Source: Archaeoglobi archaeon (lineage in GTDB: Archaea; Halobacteriota; Archaeoglobi; Archaeoglobales; Archaeoglobaceae). Taken from it: a DNA stretch of 48,337 bases. The notes beneath the pieces were generated by a model, which was given only the letters and a program-made list of their open reading frames with translations, ran no database searches and was not told the origin of the DNA. Shown in pieces: positions 16,065-23,446 of the stretch. A program made the translations under genes and the position numbers. Each line of letters starts with the position of its first letter. Position 1 is the stretch's first letter. The stretch covers positions 1 to 48,337 of the forward strand of contig JAPDIY010000019.1 in the NCBI GenBank assembly GCA_029259335.1, in the 5' to 3' direction.

Positions 16065-16832
16065 TTAAAATCCAAGCACATCGCTCATGGAGTAAAGACC
16101 GGGCTTGTCCACTTTAGCCAGCCATATCGCAGCTTTAATCGCCCCTGAAGCGAAGCACTCCCTGTTTGTAGCTCTGTGAGTGATTTCTATCCTCTCTCCG
16201 TTTCCGAAGAAAAAGACTGTATGCTCCCCAACTACATCTCCCCCTCTTATTCCAAACACTCCTATCTCCTCGCCTCTCGGCGATATTCCTTCTCTACACG
16301 TCTTTATATCCAGTTTCTCACTCAGGACATTCCTAAGAATTTCCGCAGCCTTCAATGCTGTTCCGCTCGGTGAGTCTCGCTTATGTCTGTGATGCAGCTC
16401 AACGATCTCCACGTCAAATTCTGAGAGAAACTGGGCAGCGAACTCGACCACCTTGAAAAAAACATTGACTCCGAGGCTGAAGTTCGGCGACAGAAGGAGC
16501 GGAACCTTTTTGCCAAGCTCTTCAAGCACGCTCCTCTGCTCCTCGGTAAACCCGGTTGTGCCCATTACTATCCTGATACCCTTCTCAGCAGCGATCTTCG
16601 CATTCTGCACTGCTGCATCAGCAACGGTGAAGTCAATCATAACATCTGCATCGAGCTTTGACACATCATCCTGTACGGGCACTCCAAGTTTGCCAACTCC
16701 AGCAATCTCTCCTGCATCTTTCCCAACCTCGTTGATGTCAAAAGCCTGAACAACATTCAGCCCATTCTCAACAGCTTTCCTCACAACAAGTCTCCCCATT
16801 CTACCAGCAGCTCCGCAAACAGCAACTCTCAT
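16065..16832 (-). CDS. dapB: 4-hydroxy-tetrahydrodipicolinate reductase
   Basis: DapB catalyses the second committed step towards diaminopimelate and lysine, reducing hydroxytetrahydrodipicolinate with NAD(P)H. The 255-residue protein shows the Rossmann start VAVCGAAGRMGRLV (3-16), GTTGF (91-95), the catalytic ELHHRHKRDSPSGTA block (146-159, with histidines and K151) and the C-terminal GLYSMSDVLG. Length is normal. It follows dapA by 30 bp in the same operon. Confidence 0.96.
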   Translation of the reverse strand: MRVAVCGAAGRMGRLVVRKAVENGLNVVQAFDINEVGKDAGEIAGVGKLGVPVQDDVSKLDADVMIDFTVADAAVQNAKIAAEKGIRIVMGTTGFTEEQRSVLEELGKKVPLLLSPNFSLGVNVFFKVVEFAAQFLSEFDVEIVELHHRHKRDSPSGTALKAAEILRNVLSEKLDIKTCREGISPRGEEIGVFGIRGGDVVGEHTVFFFGNGERIEITHRATNRECFASGAIKAAIWLAKVDKPGLYSMSDVLGF

Positions 16833-16862
16833 GGATAGAATAGGCGTGAGATTTTAAAAATT

Positions 16863-17729
16863 TTAGATGAGCTCAAGTTCTTTGAGAACTGCCTTAACCC
16901 TCTCTGTCTTCTCCTCTGAAAGCTCAACCAGTGGCAAACGAGGTTTTCCAGCAGCCAGACCCATCAAATCCATCGCTCTTTTCACCGGAATCGGGTTCGT
17001 GTCGATAAAGAGGACATCGAAGAGGGGAGTAAGCTTGTGGTGAATCTCGGTCGCCTTCTTCAGTTCTCCACCCACGAAAGCCTCATACATCTCTTTCATG
17101 AGATGGGGGGCAACATTTGCTGCGACGCTTATAACTCCCTTCCCACCGAGGCAGAGTATTGGCAGAGTCAGAAAATCGTCTCCAGAGAGCAGAATAAAAT
17201 CTTCCGGAGTTGTTCTGATTATCTCAGAAATCTGCTTCAGATTCCCGCTCGCCTCCTTTATTCCGACAATGTTGTCTATTCCTGCCAGTTTTCTGATAAG
17301 TTCAGGAGTGGTGTTTATTCCAGTCCTGCTCGGTACGTTGTAAACTATTATCGGAATAGAGACTTCCGACGCCACCGTTTTGTAATGCTGGTACAGCCCC
17401 TCCTGATTCGGCTTGTTGTAATAGGGTGTTACGAGCATTGCAGCCTCAGCTCCAGCCTTTTCTACCTCCTTAGCGAGCCAGACAGCCTCTTTTGTTGAGT
17501 TTGATCCTGCTCCACCAATCACAGGAAGTTTTGAAGTCTCAGCAACGTATTTAACTACCTCAACATGCTCCTCGTAACCTAGCGTTGCAGCCTCACCGGT
17601 CGTTCCTGCAGGAACCAGAGCATTCACATACCTCTCAAGATAGTCAAGATTTTTTGCTATTCCCTCGAAGTCAACACTGAAATCCTCTTTGAAAGGCGTT
17701 ACCATTGCAGGTATTACGCCCTCAAACAT
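16863..17729 (-). CDS. dapA: 4-hydroxy-tetrahydrodipicolinate synthase
   Basis: DapA condenses pyruvate with aspartate semialdehyde, opening the lysine branch. The 288-residue TIM-barrel protein contains GTTGEAATL with the proton-relay threonines T43 and T44, VYNVPSRTG with Y130, and GIKEASGN with the Schiff-base lysine K158. Length is standard. Its ATG at 17729 lies inside the last eight bases of rps17e, so the two are translationally coupled. Pyruvate is also the substrate of the PorGDAB enzyme encoded about 19 kb away. Confidence 0.96.
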   Translation of the reverse strand: MFEGVIPAMVTPFKEDFSVDFEGIAKNLDYLERYVNALVPAGTTGEAATLGYEEHVEVVKYVAETSKLPVIGGAGSNSTKEAVWLAKEVEKAGAEAAMLVTPYYNKPNQEGLYQHYKTVASEVSIPIIVYNVPSRTGINTTPELIRKLAGIDNIVGIKEASGNLKQISEIIRTTPEDFILLSGDDFLTLPILCLGGKGVISVAANVAPHLMKEMYEAFVGGELKKATEIHHKLTPLFDVLFIDTNPIPVKRAMDLMGLAAGKPRLPLVELSEEKTERVKAVLKELELI

Positions 17730-17919
17730 TTACCAACCCTCTGTTCACCCTTCTTGTAATATACCCCGCAACCCTGTTGCGAACCTTCTTGCTCTGAATG
17801 TTCGTTAATTCGGCAACAAGCCTCTTGTTTTCATCAAAGTCTCCCGTAAACACCTCTGGATACTTTTTCAGCAACTCTCTTGCGATAACCTTGATATATG
17901 CAGGTTTTACCGTCCCCAT
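17722..17919 (-). CDS. rps17e: Ribosomal protein S17e
   Basis: A 65-residue small-subunit ribosomal protein found in archaea and eukaryotes. The sequence [20 protein letters not shown], then [20 protein letters not shown] and [14 protein letters not shown] matches the family. The frame is open for another 111 codons upstream, but the ATG at 17919 is the family start. A TATA-like TTAAATAT at about 17941-17948 on the minus strand places it as leaderless. The upstream in-frame sequence is an unrelated amidohydrolase relic. It overlaps dapA by eight bases. Confidence 0.92.
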   Translation of the reverse strand: MGTVKPAYIKVIARELLKKYPEVFTGDFDENKRLVAELTNIQSKKVRNRVAGYITRRVNRGLVNV

Positions 17920-17955
17920 GCTTTGACTGGCTATGCAAGAATATTTAACGTTTGC

Positions 17956-18126
17956 CTCACCCAACCCCATCCTTGACAATCCGACCTTGATTACCATCTT
18001 TATCCCGCCGAGCAGAACCGAGGGGTCTTCTATCAGGTTGCCATCCAAGACTATCACGTCCGCGGGCATTCCAACTTCAAGCATGGTGATTTCAAGGCTG
18101 TTGAGTCTGTAGAGTTGAATGTCTCC
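17956..18126 (-). pseudogene. C-terminal relic of an amidohydrolase, in frame with rps17e
   Basis: Upstream of S17e and in the same open frame, the minus strand encodes [28 protein letters not shown] and MVIKVG. This is the typical C-terminal beta-sandwich end of an amidohydrolase (imidazolonepropionase/prolidase type: -G-ADlvvldgnp- to -V-k-G-). The catalytic barrel is absent. The segment is a remnant left by a deletion and now carries the rps17e promoter. A translated fusion with S17e is unlikely, because S17e starts at its own ATG. Confidence 0.55.
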
Positions 18127-18164
18127 CAGCCCCACAGAGCTATTTATAGGTTTGAGAAAAGTTT

Positions 18165-18252
18165 TATAGGCGGGACACATACATCCACCCACCCGCCGTT
18201 GCGGCCGGAGAGGGCTGCTGCCTGCGATGATAGGCCGTTGACAAGCCGCCAT
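18165..18252. other. GC-rich intergenic island, possible structured RNA
   Basis: An intergenic block of about 88 bases is strikingly GC-rich compared with the AT-rich DNA around it. It can form GGCGGG(18169-18174)/CCCGCC(18192-18197) and CGGCC(18202-18206)/GGCCG(18233-18237) stems, and CCGTTG occurs twice (18196-18201, 18235-18240). In hyperthermophiles with moderate GC content such islands often mark structured RNAs. I could not match it to tRNA, RNase P, SRP or box C/D RNA. TATA-like sequences flank it on both sides, so the strand is open. Confidence 0.3.
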
Positions 18253-18349
18253 TTACAATATGCATGAGAAAGAGATCGCAGCCTTACTGCCACGAACGCT
18301 ACCAAACTCTTAGCTGTACACACATTTCCGGCTTGAAAAAAATTAAAGG

Positions 18350-19039
18350 TTATACCGATCCTCTCTCAATAGGGCTGCTGACTATTTTCTCGTATTCCTC
18401 CTTGCTAAGATACTGAGGCTCGTAGGCAACTCCGTACTTGGACAGTGTTGACGTAAAAGCCCTGAGATGATTTCTTGAACCTTTCATGACGTTCTCGTAC
18501 ACGAGTTTTATGTCCTCCTTGTCCGTTTCGGAGATGTGTTTCTTGAGATCAAGGATGTCTATCTCCTCTATCATCGCTCCAACTTTCAGCGCGTCCTCAA
18601 CCGACTTGCTTCCCTCTGCAACAAGTTCGTTGTAGAGATCCTGCAGTTCGGAGTTTGAAAACTCACCGATGCCCTTGTTTTCAGCTGGATCTTCCAGATT
18701 GTACTTTTCTATCAAGAGCTTTACGGTCTCCATGTGTGTCTGCTCGCTATCAGCGATATTTGCGAAGATCTTCAGTCCCCACTTATCGTAGAGGGTCTTG
18801 TACACGTCGCGGGCGAGCTTCTCCTCTTCCCTCATGTAGATAATGCCGTCCTTCTCTGTCTCACTCAGGCTTCCGGCTGGGGTCTGGTAAATTAGCTGCT
18901 TCATCACCTCTAAGTTCACATTTGTGGCTCCGTTTTCGTCAACATCAACCACTTTGCCGTGGTTTCCATGCCCTTGAGTTGGTTGCTGCACCTCCTGAGT
19001 GCACCCAGCAATCACCACAGCCAGTCCAACTACAAGCAC
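18350..19039 (-). CDS. DUF2202 ferritin-like lipoprotein
   Basis: A 229-residue exported lipoprotein with lipobox VIAGC at its start, a short HGNHGK histidine linker, then a DUF2202 domain: four-helix, ferritin-like, with REEEKLARDVYKTLYDKWG, DSEQTHMETVKLLIEKY and GSRNHLRAFTSTL as the family's acidic/histidine helices. Metal binding is likely and the function unknown. In the current sequence the only start is GTG 19039, which gives a signal peptide without a basic region. An ATG at 19067 with a GGTGA at 19074-19078 fits far better and encodes MVGRKFW-. It reaches this frame only if one A of the run at 19041-19044 is removed. Confidence 0.82.
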   Translation of the reverse strand: MLVVGLAVVIAGCTQEVQQPTQGHGNHGKVVDVDENGATNVNLEVMKQLIYQTPAGSLSETEKDGIIYMREEEKLARDVYKTLYDKWGLKIFANIADSEQTHMETVKLLIEKYNLEDPAENKGIGEFSNSELQDLYNELVAEGSKSVEDALKVGAMIEEIDILDLKKHISETDKEDIKLVYENVMKGSRNHLRAFTSTLSKYGVAYEPQYLSKEEYEKIVSSPIERGSV

Positions 19040-19173
19040 TAAAACTCCAAAACTTTCTACCGACCATACCTTCTCACCCCCAAACGTTCAGGCAAACTAC
19101 CACGACGGCCGCACAAATAGGCAGCTACCATTTTATTGTGGTCTCTCGTTACTGCCCGACATCCAAACCATCA

Positions 19174-19422
19174 TCACCCCTGCACGAGTTCGAGGATCTT
19201 CTCCCTGTTGAACCCTAGAACGTACCTGTCGCCCCTTACTATGAGCGGTACCGAGTAGCTCCCAGAAATGCTGTGAACTCTCTCTATCGCCTTCTTTCTC
19301 TCCTCTCCTCCAAGCTGGTCTATCCATACCACGTCGAAGTCCGCACCTATCTTGCTGAGAAGCTTGTGCGCCCTCTTGCAATGAGGGCATGTTGTTAGAC
19401 CGTACATAATGATCTCAGCCAT
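19174..19422 (-). CDS. Glutaredoxin-like protein
   Basis: An 82-residue thioredoxin-fold protein with the redox motif C12-P-H-C15, the cis-proline segment YSVPLIVRG and the following GFNREKILELV helix, all typical of small archaeal glutaredoxins. The middle KKAIERVHSISG replaces the usual glutathione-binding features, so it probably works with another thiol or a protein partner. No reductase gene is nearby. It is upstream of the DUF2202 lipoprotein on the same strand, 106 bp from the better-looking start of that gene. Confidence 0.88.
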   Translation of the reverse strand: MAEIIMYGLTTCPHCKRAHKLLSKIGADFDVVWIDQLGGEERKKAIERVHSISGSYSVPLIVRGDRYVLGFNREKILELVQG

Positions 19423-19517
19423 CAGTTTTCACCTTAAAAATCCCATGTTTAATTTAAGGCATAAGGTTTTCGTTTGTCTGATTGCCGATTGGTTATAACT
19501 TTCGTAATCGGGGATCA

Positions 19518-19720
19518 GTGAGGGACACGAGAGGGAAACGTCCTATTTCAGGATGCTCTTTCCTATATCTGGGAACTAACAGTAGGCTGATTGGGGGTAC
19601 GACAAGAGAGATCCGCTGTTCCTCTACAAAAAACTTGTGGCGAGGCAGTTCACGCCACCGCATGATGCAGTACACTCTTCAAGACGACATGAAAGATCTG
19701 TAATAGATATCTTCGAATAA
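19518..19720 (+). pseudogene. Possible decayed coding fragment
   Basis: The gap 19423-19766 contains protein-like text spread over two frames: GTREGNVLFQDALSYIWELT up to a stop at about 19590, then DWGYDKRDPLFLYKKLVARQ and FTPPHDAVHSSRRH followed by ERSVIDIFE to a stop at 19718-19720. One frame change and one in-frame stop separate them. No family was recognised. A decayed gene is the most likely reading; chance is possible. Confidence 0.25.
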
Positions 19721-19766
19721 AAACTATGAGTGCGAGTAATTTAATACTTCAAAAATCACATTCTTT

Positions 19767-21182
19767 GTGGAACACAATCCATTCCTTAAAAAATTTCGCA
19801 GGGGGATGAGGAGGGTCGCCTTGGTTTATCCCAACAGATATGTGGGTGGGATAGCCAACACCGGTTTGCAGTACATGTATGCAAAAATAAATGAGGGCGG
19901 AGCTGTATGTGAGCGCTTCTACTCCGACATTTTTGAGGGGTTGAGGAGTGTTGAGACGGCAACACCCTTAAAAGACTTTGACGTCGCCCTCTTCAGCCTA
20001 CAGTATGAGATGGACTACTTCAGAGCAGTTGAGATTATCAGAAAGAGTGGATTTGATGGCCTTAAAATTGCAGGCGGGCCGTGCGTGATGGAAAACCCTT
20101 TGCCACTGCTAAACTACTTTGATGCCTTCTTCATCGGTGAGGTTGAAGATCACATAGAGGAAATAGTGAATGCCAGAAGTGTGGAGGAGCTTGAGAGCAT
20201 TCCGGGCATTTACACGGGCAGAGAGGGGAGAGTAAAAAGGGTTTACTCAAAACTCGGAAGGCACATTGAGAAGGAGATTATTGGGGATGGGGCGTATGGC
20301 AGATGCTTTCTTTTAGAGATTGGAAGAGGCTGTGTGAGAAGATGCAGGTTCTGTATAGTCAGGCAGATCTACTTTCCTCCGAGATGGAGGAGAAAGGATC
20401 TGCTGCCGGAAATTGAGGATGAGAAGGTTGCAATAATTGCCCCCTCCCCCTCAGATCACCCTGAGTTCAGGGAGATTTTGCAGCACTACGTAGAGGAGGG
20501 GAAGCAGGTCTCTCCCTCATCTGTAAGGGCTGATACTCTCAGTGAGGAGTTGGCTGACCTGCTGAAGGATGCTGGGCTGAGGACGCTTACAATTGCACCT
20601 GAAATTGCATCTCCAGCACTTCAGGAAATTATAAACAAAGAAATAACGAGAGAGGATGTTCTGAATGCTGCAGAGTTAGCTTCGACAAGATTTGAGAAGG
20701 TAAAGCTTTACTACATGGTGGGCTTGCCGGGAGAGAGTTTTGAGGATGTTAAGGCGATTGTGGAGCAAGCCAGAGAGGTTAAGAAACTCGTAAGGAGGGT
20801 GGAGGTATCTGTAAATCCGCTCGTTCCCAAGCCCCACACACCCCTTCAGTGGGCTCCTTTTGGGGGAAAAGATGATATAAGGGAAGGTGTGGCTGAACTA
20901 AGGAAGAAGTTAGAATATATAAGGAAGGAGAGCAAAAAAGCCGGAATAGAGGCTGATATCTCCAGTTACAGAGAATTTGCGATTCAGACAATTTTATCGA
21001 GAGGAGATAGGAAAGTTTCACAGCTTCTTGAAGGTGTGAGCCACAGAAAGTTTGAGGATTATCTCAGGGCAATTGACGTTGACTCTTCCTTACCGTGGGA
21101 CTTTATCGACCACGGCTACAAAAAAGCAAGACTTGTCAGGGAATTTGAAATGGTCATGGAAACAATCAAAAAAACTCTTTAA
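19767..21182 (+). CDS. B12-binding-like / radical SAM protein
   Basis: A 471-residue radical SAM enzyme. The N-terminal 150 residues look like a cobalamin-binding-type Rossmann domain (VALVYPNRYVGGIANTG, ALFSLQYEMDYFRAVEI, AGGPCVMENPLPLL). The cluster motif is C189-x3-C193-x2-C196 (GCVRRCRFC), followed by the SAM barrel with YYMVGLPGESFEDV. It resembles a family of archaeal proteins around MJ_0865, of unknown reaction. The GTG at 19767 fits TATA spacing (TAATTTAATAC about 25-30 nt upstream); a start at 19806 is an alternative. The CooC-like gene begins 22 bp after its stop, suggesting a common operon. Confidence 0.82.
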   Translation: MEHNPFLKKFRRGMRRVALVYPNRYVGGIANTGLQYMYAKINEGGAVCERFYSDIFEGLRSVETATPLKDFDVALFSLQYEMDYFRAVEIIRKSGFDGLKIAGGPCVMENPLPLLNYFDAFFIGEVEDHIEEIVNARSVEELESIPGIYTGREGRVKRVYSKLGRHIEKEIIGDGAYGRCFLLEIGRGCVRRCRFCIVRQIYFPPRWRRKDLLPEIEDEKVAIIAPSPSDHPEFREILQHYVEEGKQVSPSSVRADTLSEELADLLKDAGLRTLTIAPEIASPALQEIINKEITREDVLNAAELASTRFEKVKLYYMVGLPGESFEDVKAIVEQAREVKKLVRRVEVSVNPLVPKPHTPLQWAPFGGKDDIREGVAELRKKLEYIRKESKKAGIEADISSYREFAIQTILSRGDRKVSQLLEGVSHRKFEDYLRAIDVDSSLPWDFIDHGYKKARLVREFEMVMETIKKTL

Positions 21183-21204
21183 GCAGCTTGGTTAAGGAAC
21201 TGCG

Positions 21205-21951
21205 ATGAAGATTGCGATATCTGGAAAGGGTGGCGTGGGAAAAACAACGCTTGCAGCAATGCTCGCCTACCTGTTCGCCAGGGATGGTTACAGAGTTACC
21301 GCAATAGATTGCGATGCTGACATCAATCTTCCATCTGCACTCGGACTTGCTGAGAAACCCAAACCTCTGTCAGAGCTTCACGAGATTATTGAAAAGAGGG
21401 TTGTCGGGCCGATGGGGATGTACAAGCTCAATCCTAAGGTTGATGATGTTTTTGAGGATTATTCCGTTTACAATGAGGATGGGGTAAGAGTTCTTGTGCT
21501 TGGGACGATTGAGAAGGGAGGAGAGGGATGTTTCTGCCCCGAAAACGCTTTCTTGAGGGCTATACTGAGGCATGCGATTTTCAAGCGAAAGGATGTTCTG
21601 ATATTGGATATGGAGGCTGGAATAGAGCATCTCGGCAGGGGGACAGCAAGGGGTGTTGATCTGCTCATCGCTGTGGTAGAGCCGGGAACGAGGGCTGTTG
21701 AGACTCTGGAAAGGATAGAGAAGTTGGGCAAGGATATAGGGATTGAAAGAATTGCAGTGGTTGTGAATAAGTTCATTGAGTCGGAGAGGGCGAGAGAGCT
21801 TGTTGGGAGGATAAAATATCCGATTCTCGGCTTTGTTCCTTACAGTGAGTGTTTTGTCAGAGCAGATCTCGAAAATCTGCCCCCTTACAGAGTTTGCGAT
21901 GTCAAGCCTTTTGAAGAGATAAAGAAGAAAATTGAGGAGATTGTAGAATGA
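21205..21951 (+). CDS. cooC: CooC-type nickel-insertion ATPase
   Basis: A 248-residue MinD/ParA-fold ATPase of the CooC branch, which loads nickel into the C-cluster of carbon monoxide dehydrogenase. It has the deviant Walker A GKGGVGKTT (7-15), the DCDADINLPSALG switch, the GGEGCFCPENAFLR loop carrying the C-x-C nickel site of CooC, and LDMEAGIEHLGRGTA. The length is typical. No CODH subunit lies in this window, so it serves targets elsewhere. The next gene (DUF166) overlaps its last four bases, implying translational coupling, and the radical SAM gene precedes it by 22 bp. Confidence 0.88.
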   Translation: MKIAISGKGGVGKTTLAAMLAYLFARDGYRVTAIDCDADINLPSALGLAEKPKPLSELHEIIEKRVVGPMGMYKLNPKVDDVFEDYSVYNEDGVRVLVLGTIEKGGEGCFCPENAFLRAILRHAIFKRKDVLILDMEAGIEHLGRGTARGVDLLIAVVEPGTRAVETLERIEKLGKDIGIERIAVVVNKFIESERARELVGRIKYPILGFVPYSECFVRADLENLPPYRVCDVKPFEEIKKKIEEIVE

Positions 21952-22598
21952 AGCTTGGGGTTGTTGCGAGAAAGGGGAAAAGGAGAGAGGATATCAGAAT
22001 GTTCTCTCAATTTTTCGATGTGAGAGTTTACGAGATCCCGGAGGAGCTTCCGGAGCTGATAGATGAGCCGGAGAAATTCTTAAGGCTGCCTGAAGACTTC
22101 GATGTGGACATGATTGTTTCATTCGCTGCCCACCCGGACATAAATCTTGAGCTGATAAAACAGGCTGCTGAGAGAGGAATAGGGCTGATTATTGTCTCGG
22201 GAGGGGCTAAAGGAGGAGCTTTCAGGCAGCTCAGAGAAGAGGGAGAGAAGAGAGGAGTTAGGGTTGTATGGGAAGAGATATGCTGTGCCACTCCCAAGGT
22301 TGATGATGAGAGGTATGCTGAATTTTTCGAGCATTTTGGTTCACCAGAGCTTGAAGTTGAGGTTGAGGATGGAAAGATTAGAGATGTGAAGGTTAAGAGA
22401 GCAGCATTCTGTGGTGCCACCTATTATGTAGCGGAGAAAATAAAAGGGTTGAGTGTTGAGGAGGCTCCTACAAAGGCTGGCTACTACACACAGATATTTC
22501 CCTGTCTGGCTTCAAGGGGGCACGAGGGAGGGATACATAAAGCTGCGAGGGCGCACAAAAGAGCGGTTGAGAGAGCGCTTGAGAGGGCTAAAAAATAA
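21948..22598 (+). CDS. DUF166 family protein
   Basis: A 216-residue protein that I assign to the archaeal DUF166 family. Conserved-looking blocks are FAAHPDINLELI, LIIVSGGAKGGAFRQL, the WEEICCATPKV cysteine pair, AAFCGATYYVAEKI and the C-terminal YYTQIFPCLASRGHEGGIHKAA. Four cysteines and two histidines in these blocks suggest metal or iron-sulfur binding. Function is unknown. Overlap with cooC by four bases makes a role in CODH or nickel maturation the simplest inference. It converges with the TauE-type permease gene, overlapping 11 bp. Confidence 0.8.
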   Translation: MKLGVVARKGKRREDIRMFSQFFDVRVYEIPEELPELIDEPEKFLRLPEDFDVDMIVSFAAHPDINLELIKQAAERGIGLIIVSGGAKGGAFRQLREEGEKRGVRVVWEEICCATPKVDDERYAEFFEHFGSPELEVEVEDGKIRDVKVKRAAFCGATYYVAEKIKGLSVEEAPTKAGYYTQIFPCLASRGHEGGIHKAARAHKRAVERALERAKK

Positions 22599-23385
22599 AA
22601 ATGTACCTCAGAGATACTACCAGAATCAGGATGGCAAGAAGAATTCTGAGCTTCCTTTCCTCAATTCTCCCCTGAAGCCTTGACCCGATGAATATGCCCA
22701 TCGCCCCACCAGCGCCCATTGCGAGTCCATTGCTTAAATCAGGTGGGTAGCCGAGTGATGTGTAGGAGATAATTCCGAAAAGTGATGCGGCAAACGTTCC
22801 AACTAAATTTGCCCCAGCTATTGCCTTCACGGGCAGACCGAATACTGCTGCGAGAACTGGAGCCATCAGTGCTCCCCCACCAATGCCGTAGGCTGAGGCG
22901 ATAATTCCGATGGCAAAGGATGTGCAGAAAACAGCAAGGGGGTTGAAAGAGAAGTTGTCTTCTGCAAACCTGAATTCAACTCCTGTAAATCCGGATTTCA
23001 GGGTCTCAATCTCTCCTTCTAAGCGCTCTGATCTGGAAAACAGCAATCTGAGTCCGAGATATAGGAGAACTGCAGCCATGAAGAGCTTGAAAACCCTGAT
23101 ATCACTCAGTAATGTGACCCTCACAAGAGACCCCAGATAAATCCCCGGCAGATAACCAATAACGAGGGCAATGGCGAGAGATGGCAGAAACTTCCTCTTC
23201 CTCCAAAAGTTGAAAGCCCCACCGGGGATAGACAGGATGTTGTAGAGAAGGTTCGTGGAATTTGCAACCGGGGATGTTACACCCAAAATGCTGATCTGGA
23301 AGGGGAGAAGAAGAAAGGCTCCTGTGACTCCGGCAGGTGAGCATACAAGGCCAATTACGAAGGCGGCGAGGAAGGGGAGGAGCAT
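22588..23385 (-). CDS. TauE/SafE family anion permease
   Basis: A 265-residue membrane protein with two similar halves of hydrophobic helices, as in the TauE/SafE family. The first repeat has GLVCSPAGVTGAFLLLPFQI and VANSTNLLYNILSIPGG; the second has GIIASAYGIGGGALMAPVLAA and AIAGANLVGTFAASLFG. These proteins export sulfite, sulfoacetate or related anions in bacteria. In a sulfate reducer a sulfite or other oxyanion substrate is attractive but unproven. Start and length fit the family. It overlaps the DUF166 gene tail to tail. Confidence 0.87.
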   Translation of the reverse strand: MLLPFLAAFVIGLVCSPAGVTGAFLLLPFQISILGVTSPVANSTNLLYNILSIPGGAFNFWRKRKFLPSLAIALVIGYLPGIYLGSLVRVTLLSDIRVFKLFMAAVLLYLGLRLLFSRSERLEGEIETLKSGFTGVEFRFAEDNFSFNPLAVFCTSFAIGIIASAYGIGGGALMAPVLAAVFGLPVKAIAGANLVGTFAASLFGIISYTSLGYPPDLSNGLAMGAGGAMGIFIGSRLQGRIEERKLRILLAILILVVSLRYIFIF

Positions 23386-23446
23386 GGGTTTAATTTACTT
23401 TCGTGGTTAAATGGCTTTCTAATTCATCTGGATTAAGATAAAACAA

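Noticed and set aside
17722-18252. A single 176-residue fusion protein ending in S17e
   Set aside because: S17e has a family-typical ATG at 17919 with its own TATA spacing; the upstream frame is an unrelated relic and GC-rich intergenic DNA.
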